In this document: piece by piece, positions 48,014 through 59,116 of the stretch | Position numbering within the stretch: the first letter of the stretch is position 1 | Layout: every line of letters begins with the position of its first letter | Assembly (NCBI GenBank): GCA_015039315.1 | Contig: WIDE01000016.1 | Span: forward strand, 186,001 to 250,000 | Direction: 5' to 3' | Length of the DNA: 64,000 nt | DNA from: Clavulina sp. PMI_390 | Lineage: Eukaryota > Basidiomycota > Agaricomycetes > Cantharellales > Hydnaceae | Translations under genes and position numbers: made by a program | The notes under the pieces: model-generated | Databases searched by the model: none | What the model saw: the letters and a program-made list of their open reading frames with translations, nothing else | Told to the model about the DNA's origin: nothing

Positions 48014-49506
48014 ATGGCTTCTCTGGACCTCCATGGTGTCTCTATCATCAATCTTCACAATCCTTCTCGCTTTCTACCCGCTTCATCGGCCCCAGATGTT
48101 TAACACGGCTGACAAAACCGATGCCCATGCCATCCAGATTGTTTCCCGTGATGGAATTTTCTACTGTTACAGTACCGCCTCGCTCCAACATCTACCATCA
48201 AACGCCGAGTTCCGGAGATTAGTCGAGGGCTGCGTCCCGAACGCTGGCTGGAATGCTGAGGCAGAGGTGCCGACATCTACATCAAATGCTCCTGGCTTCG
48301 TTAGCAGACCTAATGCGAAACATATCACTAAGAAAGATCCTGGAGGTAGGAGAAATACAGTACAATGGAAATTATTAGCGGCTTCTACTTCTTCAGAATG
48401 GCTGGCTCCACTAGTCAAACAGCCCCTCAAGGGCCTCACTAGCCCAAGCTATGACTCTGACCCCTTGCAGTTGCGGGCTACAGTAGCGCCACTATCTAGA
48501 ATTTCCCTTCGCCCCGAGAGCCACCCAGGTCTTCACCACCACAAACCTCGACAGCAGCTCCCGCCCTACCACCAGCATCAAGACCAGCAATTCCAGCCTA
48601 TGCCTCCCTCTCACTATCCTCAACCTCGACTGGCCCAACAGGAACCATATCATAGTGTTCGAGCACGCGAGCTCGTCCATGGGCATCCAGGCTCTATTGC
48701 TTCTTTAGCCGACCCATCATCTAGCACGTCATTCTTGAACCCCCTGGACCCCTCCAACGATAACCAGCTCATATATTCCCGAACGAGCACTGGGATCAGC
48801 GTAAACCTCAAGGAGCTCTTACGACAAATATCAGTTCTGCTTCAAGTGTCCCACAGGACGTCCCGCAATGTACTCTCTACGTTACCAGGAGCGTGAACCA
48901 ACGATCCAATCTCCCTATTAGCCTCACTGCTAGCACCTCCGGCGCACCTGGTACTCTATCTGGGCACTTCATGAAGCCGAACAGTGTCATCAAGCATTCT
49001 CTTGAGGATCAATACATAGAGGATTCCTACCTCCGGCTTAGTGGTTTATTGGATAATCGGATGGAATTGCATTCAGGTTCTGTAAATGCCTCGTATCGGC
49101 AAGAGGGTGGGGCGGAGCTAATCTCAGTTGCGTACGGGTTTTTGTGCTATCCGACTTTTTGCTTCCCTCAATAGAGAAACCCCACCCCGTTCTGGTTTCT
49201 GGGGAGACTCAATTACCAGATCCTTTCGCTGAAGGTTGATTGACGGAGCTGCTTCGGTATTCTATATCACAGGCCCAAGGGTTAGCGCATCTTCCTGGTG
49301 ACGAAGAGCAGGAAGAAGAGAATTTCTCCAAGTCGAAAGCACAAACTCACCAAACCCGGTCCCATCACCACTTTCAGCATTTCCTCCCTCCTCCCACGGC
49401 CTCGACTCAAGAAGGCACGCCTAATCAGCCAGCACTGTTCCAGGGTGAAAAACGCAAAGCTTGCAGCACACAAGCACTTCATGTGATTCTACCTGTTCTG
49501 CTCTGA
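48014..49506 (+). CDS. Unrecognised His/Gln/Pro-rich protein, gene model tentative
   Basis: A 300-codon open stretch (about 48060-48890) shows protein-like character but no family I know. Start option: MASLDLHGVSIINLHNPSRF at 48014, joined by a 40-base intron to IVSRDGIFYCYSTASLQHLP. The middle is low complexity (HPGLHHHKPRQQLPPYHQHQ, then a Pro/Ser/Gln run). A 56-base intron (GTAAAC...CCACAG, about 48810-48865) restores frame into DVPQCTLYVTRSVNQRSNLP and SLEDQYIEDSYLRLSGLLDN. The 3' end is unclear: ending options are 49243 (FWFLGRLNYQILSLKVD) or, after another intron, 49506. It may be a regulatory or disordered protein. Coding status rests on frame length only. Confidence 0.4.
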
Positions 49507-49821
49507 CACTTCCCTGCTGCAGCTGGTTGTAGCATCGTCTCTTGTTCCCCGTCTTCCCACCTTTATTCGTCTGTCTTACGTTTCCCATAATGGTTATTGT
49601 GAATTCTCGCATGGTTCTCCCCATCCATACCCAACAGTCGTTCAACTCAATATAGTATGTAGCTCTGGCCCTCTGTGACTTGCTCCCCCTCCACCTTGGT
49701 CCCCGAGCCGAATATCTCGATGAAATCAGAAGCCATACCTCGATTTATTGAAATGATATTATACTATGAACGATGGCGCCATAGCGCTCGCTCTCGTAAA
49801 CACGCAGCACAAACCTAGCGC
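49507..49821. other. Short convergent spacer
   Basis: About 315 bases between the tentative gene and the 3' end of leucyl-tRNA synthetase. Nothing recognised. Confidence 0.4.
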
Positions 49822-52800
49822 TCATGACTTGGTCCAGAACTGAATACCTGGATTCCCCGGCTCTGCACCCTCGACGATATTGCCAGCGCCCTTCCACCCG
49901 TTCTCCTCTTTCTCACTCTCCTTCACCTTTTCCCTTGCAGAGTCTTGCGGAAGCACCTCGGCGCCGCCAGGGAGATTCAATGTCGCAGTAATGTAAGGTG
50001 TGATGAGAGCCAGGATCTTGGCCTCGTCAAACGTCAGTTGACGAGACAGTGCGAGGGGACCTTCGGTTTGCAGACGTCGCTGTTTGCGGAAAACATTGTT
50101 CACATTGAGTGGACCAGGTGCGGGAACAAGTTGGACGCCATGGTTGGCGGCAGGATGACGGCCAATGGCGAATGATTCGCAGAGGGGCATTGGGGGTTCA
50201 TTGAATAGGGTGAAAAGAAAGGAATGGTCAGTAAAGGTCTTCGAGGGACTCAGCAGACACCCAGAATAAATGGCAAATCGGAATTATGGAGAATCAGGAG
50301 CGGCACCCATAACCTGGGCTTTGCCTTGTGGCCGCGTCCATAACGGGTTTACCCGTCGCCAGAACTGACGAACCGAAACGACCCGGGGGAAAACTGATGA
50401 GATGAGATGCAAGCCACATACCTTGAGCACCTGGACGAACGGCATGATTCGCTTATCCTTCAGGAGACCTTTCGCCGTCAGCGCTTCTTTGAGCTTGGCA
50501 TCATCCACCTGGCCATTCACCGTCACCTCCTTGACAACAGCGACACAAGCATCCTGCCAAGGTGGGAAGCTCGTAGCCACGATGATTCGGACAGCCTTCT
50601 TTCCACCAGCCGCAGGAGCTGCAGCGGCACCCTTCTTTCCTTTCTTCGCAAGGGTGATCTCGGCATCTCGCACACTCTTGACTGCTCCGCGCATATATGC
50701 GCCAGCATCAACTGCGATGAGAATATCTTCCTCCCTTTTCTTAGCTTGCGCGGCATCCGCTGCGGGTGGCGCGGACAGCACAGGGATATCGCTCCACCGA
50801 GCTTTTTGGATGGACTCCGGCTCGCCGAGGATGGAACCCCAGATATGTTCTGCGAAGTGAGGAGCAATAGGCTGGACGAGGAGTGCAGCTGTCTTCATCC
50901 AAATCTGGATCAAATCGGCGTGCATCCCAATGGTAGTAGTGGATGCCGATGCAGAAGACTCTGATGGGATGGCGGTCGTAGTCACTTCGCGATACCAGTC
51001 TCTCGATGATTGAAGCTCAAAGAAGCCTTCCTTCAGAGCTTCCTTATAGTTCATCCTAAGAGATGAAGGAGCATTTGGTCAAGTTACCCTCTGATACAGA
51101 AAAATCGAAATTGACCATACACTTCGTATGCGGCGTAAGTGAGCTCAGCCTGCTTCCTCATTTCGGCCTCGAAGATGAGATCATGGTACGAATCGCGTGG
51201 GCCACGTCGAAGGGAAGACTTGGGATCATCTATCTCTTTCTTCATATCCTATTATGTAGAGAATGGTGTGAGTAAAACCTCGCTACGCGCTGAATGGTGT
51301 GTCATTCTGGGACGAACCTGGCACCACTCAATCAGAGTATGCAGACGCAGAATCGCGGCATTCGCGTTCTTCTCGTCGAAGTTTGCATCCTCGATCCCGT
51401 CGCCAGCATCGGCCAGGGCAATCCTCGTCGCGTCAGCACCGAACTTCTCTACACCCTCTTTCAGAGTCAGGCTGTTCCCTGTGCTTTTGCTCATCTTCTT
51501 GCCATTCATCATAAGATGGCCATTTGCACGCATGGAACGGGGCCAGTGCTCCTCGGGGAACAGGGCGACGTGATTGTACAGCGCGAAGGTAAGATGGTTG
51601 GGAATCAGATCTTTACCGGATGAGCGGAGGTCGAGGGGATAGAAGAACTGGAACGAGCGCTTAAGCGTATCAATTTGTGTGGTGTTGATGGCTGAGGGAG
51701 AGTCGACGGAAGCAGGCTTAGGACCAGTGCCAAGTACATATTCCCAAACCTCATCCGTCAGCATCTCCGCGGTGACGCCCAAGGGACCGATGGTTTTCCC
51801 GTCCCAAGTAGCTGTGGCGAGGGGGAGATCTGTCAGTGGGTTCTCCAACACCAATGGCACACCAAAGCTTACAATGCAGCAAATTCGAGACTGTGTAGTA
51901 GCTCATATAGATCGTGGAATCCGAAAGAGACTCGACTAGGAACTGTTGGTCCCAAGGCATACGCGAACCGAGACCAAATCGACGAGCGCAAGCCCACTGG
52001 TTCAGCCAATCCAGAGTCCCTTCGAATCCATGTCTCGTCTCCGAGTTGTAGGTATTCATTTGGGACAGCATTCTAACGAGATGGTGATGAGCACACTCTC
52101 GTTCACAAGGGAAACGAAGACGAACGCACCGCTTAGTCTCTGCCCTCCATTTCTCTTCACCATAGTCCAAGTACCACTGATCCTCCAGGCTGACGACACA
52201 TTCATCACCACTTCGGCTCTTGATGAAGCCTTCGGGTTCGGCATATGCGAACGCCAAGCCCTGCTCGATCATCGCAGTTCGCACCTTGGGCTTCGCCTCC
52301 TGGACCGAGAGGCCCTTGAATTCACCAGCAACCATCGTTCCGCTATAGAAGCCTTCCTTGTAAGCAATCTCCTTTGCCTCGGCCAGCTGCTTCTGATCCT
52401 TCTGAGACTGGATCTTGAGCTTTTGGACGAGGGCAGGAGCAGTGAGATCACCATAGGCAGGGGTGCTCAGGACAGGAATAGGATCGATCGAAGCCCATTC
52501 AGCTTGAATTTTGTAATATTCAGGCTTCTTTCGCAGATCCATGAGCGTGGCATAGTCGTCGGGCGAATCGGAGGGGACTGAAGTGACAACGCCGGTACCC
52601 TATGAAAATGGCGAATCGTTCTGATCAGCCCAGACACACTACTCCGATCTTCATCAATGTGACATACTTTGTTAGGCAGAACGTTATCCATAGGCAGCAC
52701 ATATACCTCCGGTTGAATGCCGAACGGAGCACGGATCTTCGTCCCGATGAGTACTGAGCCGTCGACTTCAGCCAGCTGTTCTACTTTGCCACGAGGGGTC

Positions 52801-54245
52801 GTGATATTCTGAAACGCCATATTGCGCGCAGCTCGGTGCGTGCATACGTAAACCTCGCTAGCGTCCTCGTTGACAGAGAAGAAGCCGTATTTGATCTTGG
52901 TTCCGACGAAACAGTTGGTCTGGCCGTACCTGGTAACAGAAAGCACGGGATGATGAAAAAATTCAGTACCCCACGGATTATAGAGGAAGGATTAATTTAG
53001 AGTTCTATACTCACATTGTCTCCGGTCGCAGGGTCGCGGCGACGAGGAATACCTTCTTACCAGCCATCTTGTCTCCAATGACTTTTTTGGCTTCCTCGCT
53101 CCAACTGGAAACCTCCATCTTCAGACCAGTGTACTCTTGTGGGCCAAGAGCTTCGCCTTCAGAGCGATCATGGTCCATGCAAGGCTGGCCATCTTTCGGA
53201 CTGTAAATGGTGTACCTCTCGCCGAACTTGATCTTGTTCAGAGCACGAAGTTTGTTGATTTGCCAGCGGACGAAGGAGTCGTAGTAGGGATTCGCATCGG
53301 TGGTGATGAAGGAGCGTCGCCAGTCAACACGAGCGCCGAAGTTGGAAAGATCATCCTATTTAGAGCAAATACATTCCGTCGAGTCATTATCAGGATGAGT
53401 CAATGAACTTGGTTCGCAGGAGTTGGCTCCTGAGGAAGGAGAAGTGGAGATGGACATACGATAGTAATTGGGGGGAAATAAATCAGCCAGTGGTATGGAT
53501 CAGCAAACTTCTTGATCTCGTCGCGCGGGACGCCAATTGACAGCATGATCTGGAACTGGTATTTCAGGCCGGTAGACTTGGCATTGAGCTTGCCTTTCTT
53601 GGCCTTGTCGACAGCACCCTCGGAATGCAGTTTAGGGGCAGGGCCAGCATTTCCAGGTGGTGGTGGGGAGACGGCTTCCTCTTCGTCAACCTCCTCCTCC
53701 TTGAAGCCAGTAAAGTCTTCGCCAAACAGCTCGATTTCACGAACGAGCTTGTCAGCCGCAGCCTATTGACGAGGTTCACTAGATCAAACGCCGTATTCTA
53801 CATATTCTTGGTTTTCATTGAAGACGAACCTTGATTGGCATTCCTGTGCAGTGGAAACCAACGGGGAAGAGGGCACGTTTCCCAAGCATCCGCTGGAATC
53901 CAGTAGCAAACTCTACTTTCGAGATTGTGAAGCCGTGACCCAGATGAAGAGATCCATTCATGTAGGGGTAGGGGAATGTTCCAAGCCATTTGCCTTGTGC
54001 AGGCTCGCCAGGCTCGGGGGCGTTGACCTCGAAGATTTTTTCAGACGCCCAGCGCGATTGAGCTTTTTTCTCGAGATCGATTAGGAAGTCGCGTTTCCCG
54101 GTCTGTTTTCGGAGTCAAATGAGTCCAGTAAAGGGGACAATCGCACAAAATGGACCAAGGATCTGAGTCAATGCATATTCCTGGAAAGTCGGTGGCAACG
54201 AACCTTCTGGAGCTCTATAGGGCCTTCAGCAGCCAGATTCGCCAT
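49822..54245 (-). CDS. Leucyl-tRNA synthetase, cytosolic
   Basis: Class I synthetase that charges tRNA-Leu for cytosolic translation. It starts [20 protein letters not shown] at 54245. The HIGH-type motif is [18 protein letters not shown] (about 53929-53960). An acidic, proline-containing insertion ([19 protein letters not shown]) follows, then the editing-domain region with [20 protein letters not shown] (threonine-rich editing pocket). The catalytic [15 protein letters not shown] is at about 51498-51455. C-terminal parts include [34 protein letters not shown], an internal Ala/Lys-rich stretch and [20 protein letters not shown], ending QFWTKS at 49822. The eukaryotic editing arrangement and lack of a targeting leader argue for the cytosolic form. 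About nine introns. No broken frame seen. Confidence 0.93.
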
Positions 54246-57200
54246 GTTTGAAGATGCGTGAAAAGTGTTGAATCTAGTAGTACAAGTGAAGCAAAAGCGT
54301 TCACGAAGCTGAAGGCGAACACGCCCAGCAGATATGAAGGAGTGGAATGACTTCAGATTTGTGACTAGCCGTGGGAATAATGTCGAAGGAGTGTGACAAC
54401 GTGTTTTGCGTCTGTGACCGTGACAAGGACTGGATCAGGTAATCGATGGATGTCAGTCAGTCACGATCTAAGCCAAATGACAAGCACTTGAAGGTTTCTC
54501 TCGGCTTCAGGTCTAGATTTAGCCCCGAGGCACCCTCGAAGTGCGTTTCAAGTTCTGACAATAAAGATTGCTAAAGAGCATTCAGTCCCAAGTTGCCCAC
54601 AGTCAATATCCGAGCACCACACTCTTCGATCATAAAAATACCTAGCCCTTCGTGAAAAAAAAAAAAAAAAAAAAAAAAAAAACCCTGAGAGTCTCAAAAT
54701 TTGTTTTCTAGAAATCCATCGCCCCATGGAAATATCTGTAACATAAACGTATGACTGAGCGACTAGTTCTCGCATTGAGACCTCGGGCAATGGTGATCCC
54801 GCCGCTAAAGATTCGGGAACTAATTGCATCGCGGTTCTTTTTTTGTGCCAATTATTCGTGTGCTCTATCAAATCAATCAGCTCATATATTGGGCTTCATG
54901 TGAGGATCCCCGGTTTCTGTGCTGTATTCTTCGGTCACCCACAGCGAATGAGGTTGCCAAGGAAGGTGCCTTCCCTCGACTCGCTCCTTGAGGCACCAAT
55001 TTTCTGAGACTTGCCCGTGGCTCTTCTCCCACCCGTAGAAATAGCAACAAGCGCTATCCCGGCAACAGTAGTGTAATTTTGGACTCTGCTACTGAATCTT
55101 ATTGCTTGGCAGCCCTCCAGAAAATCTGTGCCCGTCCATTCGATCAAATAGAGATCGCTCCCGATTGAGTTTCCAGTCTCATCGATAACCCCTTGTCGGC
55201 ATGAAAACGCCAATCTGGTCCTGCATTTCCGCCGCCTGGATGACGCAGATGGGGAGAGGCTGGCGTGGCTTCTGTCTATTCATTCAATGCCTTCGGTAGA
55301 AGGTTAGGCTTGAGACCTCAGATGCCAGGATTGCACATGTCATTATTTGGTGCCTTGAATAAGAGAGCCACCTTACGTCTAAAGGATGTATTTCCAATGC
55401 AATCGTGGGGGCGGGAGCTTCTCACACCGATATGGCACCTGACACCTTTTGTCCCATGCTATCTATCTATCTCCATTGTTTTCAAGATTGTCTTCTGTCC
55501 GAGCGCGCGCGTACGCACGCGCTGCTGCGGGGACACGCTATATGTGTCCCAGACTCACTCAGCCACGAATATTCCGCATCATGACGATTCGAAGCTGGTG
55601 ATCATGATCTTCATTGATGGTTTGCCCGAAAACCTTTTTCTCGCCTCGGGGGCCGTACGGCACCGAGGAGTCGGGGATAAGGATTGGGAGATTATTAGCG
55701 ATGATCTCATTCATCTCGGGCATAATGAAATTTTGGGTGTGGTGGCGATGGGAGCGAGCTTGTGTCGGTTGCGCGCCGCGCGCGCCCTTAGACTCTTCAA
55801 GCTGTCGTCAGGAAAAGAGAACCGCACGGACTGTGCATGCTAATAATGATCTGCCAAAAAGGTGGGGCGTCGTCTCCTGTTCTTCCCCATGAGGGAGCGA
55901 TCAACCATGACGCACCACACAAAACCCGCCGATGCGTCGGGGATCCTAATGCCGGGCACTGTGAACTCTCTCCCCGACGTGGGGTCGGTCCCGGGCATCC
56001 CTCCTGCGCAAAAATATGAGCCGAGAACTGGGTTTCAGGCCCAGCAACCACCACACTAAAGGTTCATAGAATATTTAGGAAGGATACTGAATTGTTCTGA
56101 GAAGCCGCGGCAAGTGAAAAAATGAAACATTAGCGATGGCTCCAGCCGCGGTTGCCATCTTCCTTCGACTCCGTCTCGCGCACTCGAAAATTGTACGTAC
56201 AATTCACATACACACACAAATGCAACTTGAATTGATGACGAAACATGTTACATGAAAGGACCCAATTGTTTGTTGTACAGAACAGCTTCGAATCAAGAGA
56301 GCCCGTGTATAGCTAGTTGACACACGAGTGGGAAATTTGGGAAAGCAGGGGTGTGAGCGATGGATGGGTGTTGCGATCGGATTGCCCGGCGTAGAAGCAC
56401 AAGGTTGGGGAGATAGGCCTGGTTTGGCGGTCTAGACGACAGCAATGACAATGACAAGGACAACACATTGAACAATCTGATCATGAGCGGAAGGGGGAAT
56501 GAGCGCGTGCGTGGGGGGTATGAATTCCAGGAAATTGAACAATGGGACGGGGAGGGTAATTGGTGGAAAACGAGCCTTGACAACGCGACAAGAACTTTTA
56601 GAAGGAGGGCGGGTGACCTAACCGTGTTGAACAGTATTATGATCGGGCCTAGGCCTGGGTGACTGACTGGGGAGAAAAAGTGGTGAAAATGACAAGAGCA
56701 GGTCATAGCAATTACGAGTAGGTAGCGGCTCGATCACCGAGATGAATATCACAAGGGAAAGCAGCGAGCCGATGATGATGATGATGACAGAAAGCAAAGC
56801 ACATGCATGGGATGAGAGGAGGGGTGTGTGCGGGAGTACCAATTATGGGGTAGGCAAGCCAGGAGATATCGCCGTAACAGGGAAAATGCGATGCAGTGCT
56901 GTAAGGAAGGAGAAAAGCAGTCAAGGAGACGAATCCAAGAAAGGGAAAGGAAAAATATCGAAAGCAAAGTGCGATAGCAAAAGACAGCGGCGAGGCCCGG
57001 AAGCAACAGACACAAGGTGCAAAAACAGAAGAAAAGAATAGGCGAGGGAATGAAAATCGATGCGCATAACAATGCCGACGGTTGGAAAATCAAAGCGCGA
57101 AAAAAGCGACGGAAACATAAAGAATTGGGGCTGTTGATGGGCTGGCGAACGAGGTTCGGTCCTCATCCGCCGCCATTAGACAACCCTCCATAATAAACCA

Positions 57201-57328
57201 TTCATAGAAATCGATCGGGGCGCAGAAGGGTGCCCGCCACAACGTACGTCCTTTCCAAATCAAGCGAACCCTGGGCATCTTCTGGGTCTGCTTGCCAAAC
57301 TTGACGGTCACGACTTTGAAGAGACCTC
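54246..57328. other. Long intergenic region, LeuRS to zinc finger gene A
   Basis: About 3.1 kb. Short frames only, many with non-ATG starts (55265-55843 plus begins GTG). A minus-strand frame at 54935-55213 has no recognisable domain. The part from about 56300 to 57328 probably includes the 3' untranslated region of zinc finger gene A. Confidence 0.45.
54655..54682 (+). repeat. Poly-A tract of 28 bases
   Basis: Uninterrupted A28 (T28 on the minus strand) in the LeuRS upstream region, about 410 bases before its ATG. It could be a dA:dT nucleosome-excluding element or the tail of a retroposed fragment; no retroposon body was recognised. Confidence 0.9.
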
Positions 57329-59116
57329 TTACTTCTGCTCATCTGAGCCAGCGCTCTGGCCGTAAAAGTAGTCACGATGCGCTCCGCTGCCACTGGGGGC
57401 AGGAGAGGCAGACGTGCTCGGCCAATTCTGCGACTGATTGATCCCAGAGGTCGCGCCGCTACCATACGACGTATGGTGAGGCTGAGGGTGATGATAATAG
57501 GACGAAGACGACGACGAATGTTCGGGATACCGCTGTTCGCCACCTCCGCTCGTTTGGCGGTAGGGATCGGGCCACTCGGGCGGATACTCGAGATCAGCGT
57601 GGTCCGTGCGGCGATGGGTGTCCGCATATTCGGGCGTATCTTGCGTGTCGTAGAAGTACTGGGACGACTGGCCGTGCGAGTGCGAGCCACTGGCGCTTCC
57701 GCCCGAATTGGCCGAGCTGTATGCGCTCTGATGTTGCGGATTGGGGTGCCCATGCTGTGGGGGGCTGGTATAAGGACCTGCTGTCGCAGGATCGTAGGCT
57801 TGGTACGATCCAGATCCCGAGGTCGAGCTTGACGGATGGTATGGGTCTCCACGCACGTACGAGGTCGTCTGGATAGGCGAAAGTCCAGCGTGATAACTAG
57901 AGTGATACTGCGACGTGGACGACGCTTGCCCGGGAACAGAAGTGTAATGAGGCGTGGGGGACTCGAGCGAAGTGGGTGAATGAGTGTACACGCCTCCAGG
58001 GCCGCTACTATACGGCGACGAAGCAGACGTCGTATTGTGCTGTCCGGAGGAAGTGTCCAAACGGGGCAGGTAAGATGACTGATGATGCGATTGGTACATC
58101 GCCTGCTGCTGCTGCTGCCCGTAGTAATGAGAGTGATTGTCATCTCCTCGCACGTCTCTTCCTCCCCATCCACCACCTCCACCACCAGAGGACGCGGATG
58201 AGCCAGTTAGCCCGCCAAGGGAACTGCCACCACCACCACTACCATAATAGGATGAGTGCGTATGTGGGTAGGTATTGCTAGGCGGGTCGAGTTCGCTATT
58301 GTACGCAAGGGGACGCTCAAAATCCTGATCAGCTGTGCTGATGCTGTTGTGGGACGACTGGTGGTGCAGAGGCGCACGCCCTTGCTCGTAATCGCGCTCC
58401 GAGATTGAGACTAGTCCCGACGGCGCGGAGGTGGAATGCGGGGTCGTGCCGTAACGCCGCAAAGGCGGCAGAGCAGCACGCGAGGGATCATTAGGAAGGG
58501 AAGACTGCGAGGTTGATGAGGGGACTTCCTCCGATTCCGACACGTTTGTTGGTTGAGGGACTGCACCAGTGCCCCGACAAGTCCGCATATGCCTGCGGAA
58601 CGAAGACCGCAAGAGCGGGGGGCGGAGTCCATTGAGTCAACAGGAATAGGAAAGGGCTTTTCCCCCTAGATGAGCACAACTTGCCTATATAAATTGCTAG
58701 CGGTCGCAAATCGCCTAGTGTTGCACAACGTGCACAAGTGCGCTATGTGAGGGGGTCAACAAAAAGGAGACAAATGATGCCAAGGGGGGAGCGAATCGGC
58801 GTCAGTGCCCGATACCAGTATTTTAGAGAAAAATGGTTGAGTGTGCTTACGACGCTCGCCAGTATGTGTGTACATGTGCTATCATAGAGAGCCGAGTTGA
58901 GAGTCGATCAGCACTGAGTGGCAGAGGAGCGATTTAGAGCAAATGACTAGGGCCACATACCTGCGAGAGTGCGCTGGGGCGATCAAAAGCACGGTCGCAT
59001 TGGTCGCATTGGTAGATTCGCGGCCGAGGCTGAGGGGGTTTTGGAGTCTTCTTGGGCTGGTTGGGGGGCTGATTGCCATTCGGATCGTAGGCGTGCCAGC
59101 TGTTGCCGCTGTCCAT
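57329..59116 (-). CDS. Two-finger C2H2 protein with long disordered tail, paralogue A
   Basis: Probable DNA-binding transcription factor. Exon 1 from ATG 59116: MDSGNSWHAYDPNGNQPPNQ, a Pro/Lys linker, then YQCDQCDRAFDRPSALSQ. After a GTATGT intron comes HMYTHTGER, then PHLCTLCNTRRFATASNLYR, then HMRTCRGTGAVPQ. Finger 1 is C-x2-C-x12-H-x3-H; finger 2 is C-x2-C-x12-H-x3-C with the TGERP linker between. The intron inside finger 2 starts GCAAGT after AG, a GC-AG intron. The last exon adds about 420 residues rich in Ser, Gly, Gln, His and Tyr (a GQQQQQ run, GSGGGGSS, YHHPQPHH), with the stop at 57329. Target genes are unknown. Closely related to the gene at 62628-63906. Confidence 0.87.

Noticed and set aside
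55265..55843. 192-codon plus-strand frame
   Set aside because: Starts at GTG, has no domain and overlaps other frames; likely chance.
57377..57832. Arg-rich plus-strand frame and the 327-codon minus frame at 57202-58185
   Set aside because: Shadow frames of the low-complexity tail of zinc finger gene A.
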